DNA from: an uncultured Muribaculaceae bacterium
Lineage (GTDB): Bacteria; Bacteroidota; Bacteroidia; Bacteroidales; Muribaculaceae
NCBI GenBank assembly: GCA_905233915.1
Contig: CAJOFM010000007.1
Location: forward strand, 62,001 to 126,000
Length of the DNA: 64,000 nucleotides
Direction: 5' to 3'
Both the position numbers and the translations under genes were made by a program. The notes below the pieces were generated by a model that was not told the DNA's origin, ran no database searches, and worked only from the letters and a program-made list of their open reading frames with translations. Below, piece by piece: positions 26,083 to 35,354 of the stretch (its first letter is position 1; every line of letters begins with the position of its first letter).

Positions 26083-27830
26083 ATGATAAGTAAATGGAAT
26101 TACTTACCTCTAACATCCGACGAACGCATTGCCCAGGAGCAGTTGGCGGCCCAGTTCCCCAAGTGCCCCGCCATCGCTCGCTCAGGGGCTTGAAGGATGC
26201 GGACGCAGTCCACGACTTCCTCTACCCGTCGCTCCAACAGTTGCACGATCCGTTCCTGTTGAAGGATATGGACAAGGCTGTGGCAAGGCTGAACCGCGCG
26301 TTAGGGGCCAAAGAGAAGATCATGGTGTACGGGGACTACGACGTGGATGGAACCACAGCTGTAGCGCTCGTCTATAAGTATCTTCAAAACATTTACTCCG
26401 ATCTGGTATACTATATCCCGACACGCGACGACGACGGGTATGGTATTTCGCTGCAAAGCATCGACTATGCGGAATCCATCGGAGTGAGTCTGATAATCGT
26501 GCTCGATTGTGGCATCAAGGCAATCGATGAAATCGCGTATGCCAAGGAAAAGGGCATAGATTTCATCGTGTGTGACCACCATGTCCCTGATGATGTCCTT
26601 CCCGATGCCGCTGCTATCCTCAATCCCAAGCAGGATGATGACCATTATCCTTATAAGGGATTGTCGGGTTGTGGTGTGGGCTTCAAGTTCATGCAGGCCT
26701 TCTCCAAGAGTAATGGCTTGGGGACGATGTATAACCTAGAGGCCATGCTTGACCTCGTGGCTGTGAGCATCGCCGCCGACATCGTTCCGCTGACTGGAGA
26801 AAACAGGGTGATGATGTTCTATGGCCTGCGTCGCCTGAACAACAACCCCAACGTGGGCCTGCGAAGCATTATCCGCACCTGCGGCCTCAGTCGTCACGAA
26901 CTTACAATCAATGACATTATCTTTAAGATAGGTCCGCGCATCAATGCATCGGGCCGCATGGAGTCGGGCCAGGAGTCGGTAGAGTTGCTGGTGAGCCGCA
27001 ACATGCAGAGCGCGATGGAGATTTCCAAGCGCATCGACCAGTATAACAATAACCGCAAGGAATTGGACAGCCAGGTGACTGTCGAGGCTAACGAGATCAT
27101 CGAGAGCCATGCACAGGTGCTTGACGGCAAGAAGCCGATCGTCATCTATGACCGCAACTGGCACAAGGGCGTCATCGGCATTGTTGCTGCGCGTCTGGCG
27201 GAGTTGTACTTCCGCCCCTCGGTGGTGCTGACCTATTATGCCGACGGCATCGCTACAGGTTCGTCACGCTCGGTGCGTGGATTTGACGTTTACTCGGCTA
27301 TCAAGTCCTGCCGTGACCTGTTGGAGACCTTCGGTGGCCACACCAATGCGGTGGGTCTGTCGATTAAAGAGGAGAATATCCCCGAGTTCCGTCGCCGTCT
27401 CACAGCCTATGTTGAGAATCACATTCATGACGAGCAGGTGACCCCGGCTATGGACATTGACTGCGAAATCAGTTTCAGCGATATCAATGGTTCGTTGCTG
27501 CGTTACCTGCGCATGCTCAATCCCTATGGCCCGGGCAACAGCAAGCCTATGTTCATGACGCGTAAAGTCTATGACGTGGGCACGAGCAAGGTTGTGGGCA
27601 AGAAGATGGAGCACATCAAGCTGGATCTGCGAGATGAGGAGGGTAATACAGTAACCAACGCTATCGCCTTTGGCATGGCAGAGTTTAACGATGCCCTCAA
27701 GGCTGGAAAACCCATCGACATCTGTTACACGATCGAGGAGACGCGTCATCGCATGACCTCTTCGGTGCAACTCATGGTCAAGGCCATCAAACTGCACGAC
27801 GATGCCGAGCCACTCCACACCAATTCTTGA
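26083..27830 (+). CDS. recJ: Single-strand DNA exonuclease RecJ, frameshifted near the 5' end
   Basis: The main frame (26094-27830) has the DHH motifs: VYGDYDVDGTTAVALVYKYL, LDCGIKAIDEIAYAKEKG, CDHHVPDDV, then the DHHA1 part HKGVIGIVAARLAELYF and FGGHTNAVGLS. Its first 30 residues are unlike RecJ. In another frame, the ATG at 26083 gives MISKWNYLPLTSDERIAQEQ and on to PKCPAIAR, which does look like a RecJ N-terminus. That frame hits TGA at 26191, while the main frame resumes at RGLKDADAVHDF. A loss of 3n+1 bases near 26179-26186 explains both. It overlaps recQ by 29 bases. RecJ degrades single strands 5' to 3'. Confidence 0.88.
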
Positions 27831-29712
27831 CATTCTCAAGAAATACTGGGGCTATGACGCCTTCAGACCCCTTCAGCAAGACATCATCGAGTCGGTTCTT
27901 GCTGGACGCGACACGTTAGGGTTGATGCCCACAGGCGGTGGCAAATCCATCACTTTTCAGGTTCCTACCATGGCTATCGATGGGATGGCCCTTGTCGTCA
28001 CGCCCATCATCTCGCTCATGAAGGACCAGGTGGACCGCTTGCGCGCCCTGCGCATCAAGGCCACCTACCTCTATGCAGGTCTAACGCGTGCCGAAGTGAA
28101 CCGCACTTACGAGAAATGCCTCTATGGCAACTATAAGTTCCTCTACGTTTCCCCTGAACGCCTCCAGTCACAATCTTTCCTGGAGCGGCTGCGTCAGATG
28201 CCCGTCAAGCTTATCGTGGTTGATGAGGCGCACTGCATCTCGCAGTGGGGCTACGATTTCCGACCCTCCTTCCTGCGTATCGCCCAGGTGCGCAAACTTT
28301 TCCCCAAGGCCCCCGTGCTGGCACTGACGGCGACAGCAACACCGGTTGTTGTCGAGGATATCCAGCGCTGTCTGCAATTCAAGCAGCCCAACGTGTTCAC
28401 AATGAGCTTTGCTCGCAGCAACCTGAGTTATGTCGTACGGCCCACCGAGGAAAAAATCACGGAACTCATCCACATCCTGCGCTCTGTGCCAGGAACCGCT
28501 ATCGTTTATGTGCGTTCCCGCAAACGCACCAAGCAGATTAGTGACGAACTCAATCGAGCGGGAATCCATGCCGATTTCTACCATGCGGGGCTCTATGTCG
28601 AGGACAAGGAGGATAAACAAAACAAATGGACCGATAATGAGTGTCGGGTGATGGTGGCGACTAACGCCTTCGGTATGGGCATCGACAAGCCCGACGTGCG
28701 CTTGGTCGTTCATATGGATATCCCCAACTCCCTAGAGGAATATTATCAGGAGGCGGGTAGGGCAGGCCGCGATGGCAAACGCTCCTATGCCGTATTGCTG
28801 GTCAAGCACACCGATAAAGCCACCCTGCGCCGTCATGTCACCGAAGCCTTCCCCGACAAGGACTTTATCCGCTTGGTCTATGAACGGGTAGGAAACTTTC
28901 TGGGCGTGAGCTTGGGTGAGGGCTTTCAGCAGATGTATGATTTTAACTTCAACCTGTTCTGCCGAACCTTCGACATGCCGGTATTACCCACCCACAATGC
29001 CTTGAAAATCCTCACTCAGGCAGGTTATATCGAGTTTGTCGAAGAAATCGAGACGCAGTCCCGTGTGATGATACATGCCAAGAAGGAAGATCTCTATGAC
29101 CTGGAAACCGTCACGCGTGGAGCCGATCAGGTCTTGCAGGCCATCCTCAGGCTTTATACCGGCCTCTTTGCCGACTATGTGTTCATCAACGAGGATGTCA
29201 TCGCCTTCCGCACAGGCCTTGACCAGGAAACCATCTACAATTCCCTGCTCGAACTCACCCGCATGCACATCCTCCACTATGTGCCCCGCAAGCGTACACC
29301 TTATATAATATATACCACATCACGTGAAGAGCCCAAGCATGTGCTCATCCCGCGTGCCGTCTATGAGGACCTGCGACAGCGCATGACCGACCGCATCGAT
29401 GCGATCATCAACTATGCTTACAGTGACACGGGTTGCCGTGAACGAATGTTGCTGGGTTACTTTGGCGAACAGTCACAAGACGATTGTGGCCATTGTGACT
29501 TGTGCATCGATCGCCGCCAGCGAGGTGACCATCAACCGGCCGACGTCCAGCAGGGCATCCTCTACATGGCCGGGCTGCGCCCTCGCCGTTTGGAGGAATT
29601 TTTCAACACCCTGTCATTCCCCAAGGACGAGATCGTCTCAATGCTTTCTTTTCTTGTTGACGAGGGCTTTGTCGAGCATCTTGACGACGACACCTACCGC
29701 ACCATCAAGTAA
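27802..29712 (+). CDS. recQ: ATP-dependent DNA helicase RecQ
   Basis: A 636-residue helicase. Motif I is GLMPTGGGKSITFQVPTM, motif II is VVDEAHCISQWGYDFRPSF, motif III is LALTATATPVV and motif VI is YQEAGRAGRDGKRSYAVLL. The zinc-binding region is in YSDTGCRERMLLGYFGEQ and DDCGHCDLC. The C-terminal part is short and shows no obvious HRDC domain. Translation probably couples to recJ through the 29-base overlap. RecQ unwinds duplexes so that RecJ can resect; together they act in recombination repair. Confidence 0.95.
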   Translation: MPSHSTPILDILKKYWGYDAFRPLQQDIIESVLAGRDTLGLMPTGGGKSITFQVPTMAIDGMALVVTPIISLMKDQVDRLRALRIKATYLYAGLTRAEVNRTYEKCLYGNYKFLYVSPERLQSQSFLERLRQMPVKLIVVDEAHCISQWGYDFRPSFLRIAQVRKLFPKAPVLALTATATPVVVEDIQRCLQFKQPNVFTMSFARSNLSYVVRPTEEKITELIHILRSVPGTAIVYVRSRKRTKQISDELNRAGIHADFYHAGLYVEDKEDKQNKWTDNECRVMVATNAFGMGIDKPDVRLVVHMDIPNSLEEYYQEAGRAGRDGKRSYAVLLVKHTDKATLRRHVTEAFPDKDFIRLVYERVGNFLGVSLGEGFQQMYDFNFNLFCRTFDMPVLPTHNALKILTQAGYIEFVEEIETQSRVMIHAKKEDLYDLETVTRGADQVLQAILRLYTGLFADYVFINEDVIAFRTGLDQETIYNSLLELTRMHILHYVPRKRTPYIIYTTSREEPKHVLIPRAVYEDLRQRMTDRIDAIINYAYSDTGCRERMLLGYFGEQSQDDCGHCDLCIDRRQRGDHQPADVQQGILYMAGLRPRRLEEFFNTLSFPKDEIVSMLSFLVDEGFVEHLDDDTYRTIK

Positions 29713-29730
29713 TTAATTCTGATGACATAA

Positions 29731-29768
29731 AAAAGCGAGACGGCCCAACTGCTGAGCCGTCTCGTTTT
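29731..29768. terminator. Bidirectional terminator after recQ
   Basis: AAAA, then CGAGACGGC paired with GCCGTCTCG around an 11-base loop, then TTTT. It serves recQ on the plus strand and the type IX cargo gene on the minus strand. Confidence 0.88.
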
Positions 29769-29782
29769 AATAGGTTGGATAC

Positions 29783-29812
29783 TAGGCCTGACGCCTAATA
29801 CCTAAATCCTTA
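29783..29812. repeat. Degenerate heptad array ending at a cargo-gene stop
   Basis: On the gene strand: TAA (stop), then TTAGG-type units at a 7-base period, with TAG, TAG, CAG and TAG. Plus-strand units are TGACGCC, TAATACC and TAAATCC, preceded by a 6-base TAGGCC. Confidence 0.6.
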
Positions 29813-32800
29813 CTTGATCACCTTGATAGCCTTGCTGCTGCCATCGGTGTAGGTGGTTACCACGATAGTGATACCGTTGGCCTGGTTCATCTCCTGACCC
29901 ATGATGTTGTAGTAACGAACGTTGGCTACAACCTTGTCGGTGTCGTTGATGAGTTCCTCAATACCACCCTGTTCCTTGGTCAGGCGATATACGGCGAGAT
30001 TGCCGCCGGGATAGTACTGGTAGATGGTTACGCCATCCTCGTCAACCTCGGCATTCAGCCAGTCGCACTGGAAGCCATTGGCATTGGCGGCAACAGTCGA
30101 AGCAACTTCGGCAATGGGAACCTCGGCACCAGCCTCAGCAACAGCGAAACCGTTCTGGTAGTTGGGCAGAGTGGGATATACGAAGAATTCCTTCTCGTCC
30201 CAGATGAACGGGAACGTACCATTGCAAGCACCCCTGTTGGGTAGCACGATGGTGCTGGCAGTGAAGTTGTCACCATCAGCAGCGAGCTTAGCGATCTGGG
30301 CGTTGCGGGTTACATACAGCAGAGCCTCTTCGCCAGCCAGGTCGATGTAGTAGTTGATGACAGTAGAGGTCGTGGGTGACAAGCCGTCGCAGGTTGCTAC
30401 GTAGCACTCGTCAGTGTTCACCTCGCCACCAGAAATCGTCAGTACGGAAACACCAGTGTTGGTTCCGCCTACCAGATAGAGGACGCCGTCCTCCATGAGG
30501 TTGCCCTTGGGGAAGCCGAGCATGTCGCAGCGGCCCTCAATACCACACTCCTCGGGAACAGCATATTCCTTAACTTCATTGGTCTCGGGATTAACCACCT
30601 TGATGGTAGCCTCGGTCCAAGCACCGGGGAATGCAGCGTTGCTGATAACCAGGTTGCCGGCCTCATCGCGGGTGATACCGCAGTTGGCGCCACCAGGATA
30701 GGTGGTGTTGGCAAGGCCGTTCTCATCTACAACCAGAACAGCCTGATCGGCCTTGTTGTTGATGTAGAACTTGCCGCCCATACCGAAGCCCTGACGAACG
30801 TCGTTGGTTGCCAGGAATGAGAGGTCGGTGATCTCCCAAATCTTCTCGAGCTTGTAAGGATTCTCGGGCTTAACCTCCTTGGCAGGAACAACTACCTCGA
30901 GGGTTGTGGTCTCGCTGATGAGCTTACCCTCGGCCTTGGCGGTAGCGGTAACGACAATGGTCACGTCTTCCTCGCCACGAGCGATGGTGTAAGGATTCTC
31001 AACCTCTTCACCGTTTACATACAGGTGAACCTCACCCTCACCGGTAGCGGTGATGATGACACCGTCCTCAGTTACCTCGGTGGAAATCACGGGAGCCTCG
31101 GTCTGCTCGGGCTCGGGAATGTTAGCGCTGGTCAAGCGGTAAACGGCAATGTTGCCACCAGGATAGTACTGGTAGATGGTAACAACACCAAACTCGTCAA
31201 CCTCGGCATTCAGCCAGTTAGCCTGATATGCGTTAGCGTTAGCAGCAACGGTGGTGGGAACTTCCACGATGGGAGCCTCGGCACCAGCCTCAGCAACAGC
31301 GAAACCGTTCTGGTAGTTGGGCAGGGTGGGATATACGAAGTATTCCTTACCGTCCCAGATCAGCGGGAACATGCCGTTGCAAGCACCCTTGCCGGGAACA
31401 ACGATATTCTCGCCAACTAAGCCATCTCCATCATCTAATGTGAGTTTCAAGGGAACAGCATTGCGGGTAACATACAGCAGAGCGTCCTCTCCAGCCAGAT
31501 CTTGGTAGTAGTTGATTACAGTTGAACTGGTGGGCGTCAGACCATCACAGGGGGCAGGGTAGCACTCGTCAACAATAACCTCGCCGCCATCACCACCGAT
31601 GCTCAGCACAGAAACACCAGAGTTGGTCGCACCTGTCAGGTAAATGAAACCATTCTCCATCAGGTTGCCCTTGGCAAAACCGAGGAAATCGCAGCGCCCC
31701 AGGATACCGCACTCCTCAGGAACGGTGTATTCCTTAGTTTCGTTGGTCTCGGGATTGATAACCTTGATGGTTGCCTCAGCGGTCCATGCATCGGGGAATG
31801 CGGCAGTGCTGATTATCAGGTTGCCGGCCTCGTCGCGGGTGATACCGCAGTTGGCACCGCCAGGATACTCAGTGTTAGCCAGGCCATTCTCGTCGACAAC
31901 GATAACCTTCTGGTTAGCCTTGTCGTTGATGTAGAACTTGCCGTTCATACCGAAGCCCTGACGAACGTCACCAACGGACAGGAATGACAGGTCATCGATG
32001 CTCCAAACCTTCTCGATAGTGTAAGGACTCTCTTCTTGCTTAACGGGATTGATGACAAGCTTCATGTTATCCAGGTTCACGCATACCTCGTATTCGCCTG
32101 CGGGAACCTTGAAGCTGTTGGTTGAAGCAAAGCCGCCCAGGTCGATTTCAGCACCGAACATTTCTTCGGTCAGGGGGAAACCATCGGCGGTTGAGCCAAT
32201 GCGATAAGCTGCAATGCCATTCCAGTCGTCAGCACTCTCGCCCAATTTGGTGGTAAACGAGAAATAGCTGTAACCGATGCCGTCATTCTCATCAACGTTC
32301 TCGCCGTTGGCGGTAAAGGTCGAAGTGAAGATGTTCTGGTCTTCGGTAGCCATCTGGAGACCGATGTTGGGTGCCCAGCTGTTGCCGTTCACCTCACCCA
32401 GCATGTAGAGCTCACCGGTGCGGACATCAATGCTGCCCTCCATCTTCAACTCACAAGTAATCTTGTTGTTGTCATTGGGATTGAAGGTGAAAGTGACGTC
32501 ATAGTTACCGCTCTGCTCAATGGGAATGTCAATGTTCTGATCGGGCCAAGCGTTGTCCCAGCTGTGGTTACCGGTAACCTTGAACGACAAAGTGGAGCCT
32601 TCGCCCAACTCACAACCGTTCTTGACAAGCTTGAACGTGCCATCGGCCTGCTCAACCATGTCGTTGTCGGTGTTGGTGGGATCCCACTCAGTGCCGAATA
32701 CCGTAGCGGGCGTACCGGCAACAGTGTAAACGCTCATGGGATCGGGCGGAGCCACATAACCCTCGATCATGAACCTCATGGCAGCCGGGATGAGAGTGAT

Positions 32801-33166
32801 GACATACTCCTCACCTGTGCCGGTGAACTTGTAAGCACCATTGTCACCTCCAGACCTTTGAGTCTGGGTCCACGTGCCAGCAGTGACAGTGACATCGCCG
32901 CCAGTGGGACCAATACGATAGTTGTTGTTGAAAGTGGTCCAGTCACCGGCCTCGGCAAAGGTATCGGTGAACACAAACCAGATAGAACCGTTGATGGTAG
33001 CTTTAAAGCTATAGCTGCCATCGGCGTTCTGGGTCATTTCAACACCCTCACTGGGACTCCATCCTTTGCCGAATGGTTCATTCCCCACAAGATAGTAAGC
33101 CGCCTGCGATGTGAAGGCTAGCATTACCATCATTGCAAATAAAGTAACGAATTTCTTCATAGACAA
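29810..33166 (-). CDS. Large secreted protein with SusE/F-like modules, duplicated propeller-like repeats and a type IX C-terminal signal
   Basis: A 1118-residue protein. A signal peptide is present (KKFVTLFAMMVMLAFTSQA). Residues about 22-375 hold three beta modules of the SusE/F style (YYLVGNEPFGKGWSPSEGVE; LYMLGEVNGNSWAPNIGL). Two copies of a roughly 300-residue module follow (about 378-680 and 768-1062), each with DVRQGFGM, GANCGITRDEAGNL and NYYxDLAGE; short repeated turns suggest a beta-propeller. A bridge of about 80 residues between them looks immunoglobulin-like. The end (VRYYNIMGQEMNQANGI to KAIKVIK) is a type IX sorting tail. I infer a surface protein that handles glycan or another ligand; the substrate is unknown. 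Confidence 0.82.
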   Translation of the reverse strand: MSMKKFVTLFAMMVMLAFTSQAAYYLVGNEPFGKGWSPSEGVEMTQNADGSYSFKATINGSIWFVFTDTFAEAGDWTTFNNNYRIGPTGGDVTVTAGTWTQTQRSGGDNGAYKFTGTGEEYVITLIPAAMRFMIEGYVAPPDPMSVYTVAGTPATVFGTEWDPTNTDNDMVEQADGTFKLVKNGCELGEGSTLSFKVTGNHSWDNAWPDQNIDIPIEQSGNYDVTFTFNPNDNNKITCELKMEGSIDVRTGELYMLGEVNGNSWAPNIGLQMATEDQNIFTSTFTANGENVDENDGIGYSYFSFTTKLGESADDWNGIAAYRIGSTADGFPLTEEMFGAEIDLGGFASTNSFKVPAGEYEVCVNLDNMKLVINPVKQEESPYTIEKVWSIDDLSFLSVGDVRQGFGMNGKFYINDKANQKVIVVDENGLANTEYPGGANCGITRDEAGNLIISTAAFPDAWTAEATIKVINPETNETKEYTVPEECGILGRCDFLGFAKGNLMENGFIYLTGATNSGVSVLSIGGDGGEVIVDECYPAPCDGLTPTSSTVINYYQDLAGEDALLYVTRNAVPLKLTLDDGDGLVGENIVVPGKGACNGMFPLIWDGKEYFVYPTLPNYQNGFAVAEAGAEAPIVEVPTTVAANANAYQANWLNAEVDEFGVVTIYQYYPGGNIAVYRLTSANIPEPEQTEAPVISTEVTEDGVIITATGEGEVHLYVNGEEVENPYTIARGEEDVTIVVTATAKAEGKLISETTTLEVVVPAKEVKPENPYKLEKIWEITDLSFLATNDVRQGFGMGGKFYINNKADQAVLVVDENGLANTTYPGGANCGITRDEAGNLVISNAAFPGAWTEATIKVVNPETNEVKEYAVPEECGIEGRCDMLGFPKGNLMEDGVLYLVGGTNTGVSVLTISGGEVNTDECYVATCDGLSPTTSTVINYYIDLAGEEALLYVTRNAQIAKLAADGDNFTASTIVLPNRGACNGTFPFIWDEKEFFVYPTLPNYQNGFAVAEAGAEVPIAEVASTVAANANGFQCDWLNAEVDEDGVTIYQYYPGGNLAVYRLTKEQGGIEELINDTDKVVANVRYYNIMGQEMNQANGITIVVTTYTDGSSKAIKVIK
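29978..30866 (-). repeat. Internal gene duplication, C-terminal copy
   Basis: About 890 bases encoding the second propeller-like module. Long stretches are identical to the copy at 31121-32034, for instance the segment beginning GCAACAGCGAAACCGTTCTG at about 30138. Edges are approximate. Confidence 0.8.
31121..32034 (-). repeat. Internal gene duplication, N-terminal copy
   Basis: About 910 bases encoding the first propeller-like module, in direct orientation to 29978-30866. The similarity is visible in DNA, not only in protein. Edges are approximate. Confidence 0.8.
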
Positions 33167-33274
33167 TTAAAATTTTAAAATGTTGAAACAAATTATAAAT
33201 TAAAAGGATTTGTCATGTCAAGGGGTTAAATCATTACAGGGTAATGAAAAACCATCATAGTTGGTAATAATATC

Positions 33275-33305
33275 GCAAAGATAGTTTAGTTTTGTTTAAT
33301 CCACA
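33275..33305 (-). promoter_or_regulatory. Promoter of the large secreted protein gene
   Basis: On the minus strand TTTG (33302-33305), 18 bases, then TATCTTTGC (33275-33283). The leader would be about 105 bases, AT-rich. The rest of the 337-base divergent gap (33167-33503) shows no gene. Confidence 0.75.
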
Positions 33306-33453
33306 AATCTGAGGGAAAAAATATTTATATTTTTTAATTTTTTGATGAGAAATTATTGTTGTCGGAAATTGCCAATGAATGACACAATAAGGAGATTTCT
33401 TGAGAGGTGTGCAAATTTATTCAATAAAAATGTTTTGGTCGAGAAATAAGTTG

Positions 33454-33462
33454 TACTTTTGC
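33454..33462 (+). promoter_or_regulatory. -7 box for korAB
   Basis: TACTTTTGC with a TTTG 16 bases upstream (33434-33437), 42 bases before the korA ATG. Confidence 0.65.
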
Positions 33463-33503
33463 AGCAGTTTTAGCTAACATCAATGTATTGAATTAATATT
33501 GAA

Positions 33504-35354
33504 ATGGCAGAAAAAGCAAAAGTCCAGTTCCGTCAGAGCATTGTCGTGCGCTTCTCAGGCGACAGCGGCGATGGTATGCAGTTGGCTGGCAACATTTTCT
33601 CTAACGTGAGTGCGGGACTTGGTGACCGCATCTCAACATTCCCCGATTATCCCGCCGAGGTGCGTGCCCCACAGGGTTCGCTGGGCGGCGTGTCAGGTTT
33701 CCAGGTACACATCGGTCACGGTGTGCACACCCCTGGCGACGAGTGTGATGTGTTGGTGGCCATGAACCCCGCAGCCCTCAAGGTTAACGCTCAGTTCCTG
33801 CGCAAGGGCGGTGCGGCCATCGTCGATATCGACACCTTTACCCAGGCTGGTCTTGACAAGGCTTTGTACACGACTGACGACCCCTACGAGGAGTTGAATT
33901 TGAAGGCTCAGGTTATTGAGGCCCCCATCACCACGATGGTCAAGGAGGCGCTCAAGGACACCGGTATGGACCTGAAAGCTCAGCTCAAGTGCCGCAACAT
34001 GTTTGCCCTGGGTCTCGTGTGCTGGCTCTTCAACCGCCCCATGGAGGCTCCCCTGAAGTTCCTCAAGGCCAAGTTTGCCGAGAAACCCGAGGTGTATGCC
34101 GCTAACGAGTTGGTCATCAAGGGTGGTTACAACTATGGTCACAATATCCACGCTACAGTTTCGACCTATCGTATCCAGAGCGATGACGTGCGTCCTGGCA
34201 CTTATACTGACGTCAGTGGCAATAAGGCAACTGCTTGGGGTCTGATCATGGCCTCGGAAATGAGCGGACGCCCCTTGTTCCTTGGCTCATATCCCATCAC
34301 TCCCGCTACCGATATCCTGCATGAGCTGGCTAAGCGCCGCGATTTAGGTGTGAAAGCAATCCAGATGGAGGATGAGATTGGTGGCATCTGCTCCGCTGTT
34401 GGTGCGGCGTTTGCCGGTCACCTGGCAGTGACGACCACATCGGGTCCTGGTTTGGCCCTCAAGAGCGAGGCTCTGGGTCTTGCTGTGATGGCTGAGCTTC
34501 CTCTTGTGCTCGTGGATGTGCAGCGCGGTGGCCCCTCAACGGGTCTTCCCACCAAGACTGAGCAAACCGACTTGCAGCAGGCACTGTACGGCCGCAGTGG
34601 CGAGAGCCCTCTGGTAGTGCTTGCCGCCGCATCGCCTACCGATTGCTTCAAGATGGCTTTCCAGGCTGCCCGCCTCGCTATTGAGCACATGACACCCGTC
34701 ATCCTCTTGACCGACGCCTTTATCGCCAACGGTTCGTCGGCATGGCGCGTGCCCGAGGAGGGTGAGTATCCCGTGATCAAGCCCAACTACGTACCCGAGG
34801 CTCTGAAACCCACTTGGACCCCGTTCATGCGCAACGCATTGGGTATCCGCTATTGGGCTATCCCCGGCACCAAGGGATTGGAGCATGTCGTGGGTGGCTT
34901 GGAGAAGGATTACAATCTGGGCGTGCTTAGCAACGACCCCATCAACCATGCCCACATGGTTGAGACCCGTCGCATGAAAATCGCTAATGTCGCCAATGAC
35001 ATCCCCGAGCTCAAGCTCAAGGGCGACTCGGGCGCTGATACCATTATCCTGGGTTGGGGTAGCACCTATGGCCACATCCTGGATGCTGTTAACCGCTTGA
35101 ATAATGAGGGTATCAGGATTGCGATGACCCATATCCGCTACATCAACCCGCTGCCCAAGAACACAGCCGAGCTGCTTAGCCGCTTCAAGACTGTGATTGT
35201 TGCCGAGTTGAATACCGGCCAGTTGGCAAGTTACCTGCAGAGCAAGATTCCTAACCTGAACATCTGCCATATCAACAAGGTGCAGGGACAGCCGTTCCTG
35301 GTTCAGGAGATTGTTGACGGAGTTAAGAACATCATGATGGAGGAGGAAATCTAA
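33504..35354 (+). CDS. korA: 2-oxoacid:ferredoxin oxidoreductase, fused gamma-alpha subunit
   Basis: A 616-residue subunit. The N-terminal gamma domain begins VVRFSGDSGDGMQLAGNIFS and spans about 190 residues. The alpha domain then shows SGNKATAWGLIMASEMSGRP, LGSYPITPATDILHELAKR and VTTTSGPGLALKSEALGLAV. The complex converts 2-oxoglutarate and CoA to succinyl-CoA with reduction of ferredoxin, reversibly, in anaerobes. Other 2-oxoacids cannot be excluded. Its stop overlaps the korB ATG by one base (TAATG). No separate ferredoxin subunit gene is present. Confidence 0.92.
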   Translation: MAEKAKVQFRQSIVVRFSGDSGDGMQLAGNIFSNVSAGLGDRISTFPDYPAEVRAPQGSLGGVSGFQVHIGHGVHTPGDECDVLVAMNPAALKVNAQFLRKGGAAIVDIDTFTQAGLDKALYTTDDPYEELNLKAQVIEAPITTMVKEALKDTGMDLKAQLKCRNMFALGLVCWLFNRPMEAPLKFLKAKFAEKPEVYAANELVIKGGYNYGHNIHATVSTYRIQSDDVRPGTYTDVSGNKATAWGLIMASEMSGRPLFLGSYPITPATDILHELAKRRDLGVKAIQMEDEIGGICSAVGAAFAGHLAVTTTSGPGLALKSEALGLAVMAELPLVLVDVQRGGPSTGLPTKTEQTDLQQALYGRSGESPLVVLAAASPTDCFKMAFQAARLAIEHMTPVILLTDAFIANGSSAWRVPEEGEYPVIKPNYVPEALKPTWTPFMRNALGIRYWAIPGTKGLEHVVGGLEKDYNLGVLSNDPINHAHMVETRRMKIANVANDIPELKLKGDSGADTIILGWGSTYGHILDAVNRLNNEGIRIAMTHIRYINPLPKNTAELLSRFKTVIVAELNTGQLASYLQSKIPNLNICHINKVQGQPFLVQEIVDGVKNIMMEEEI

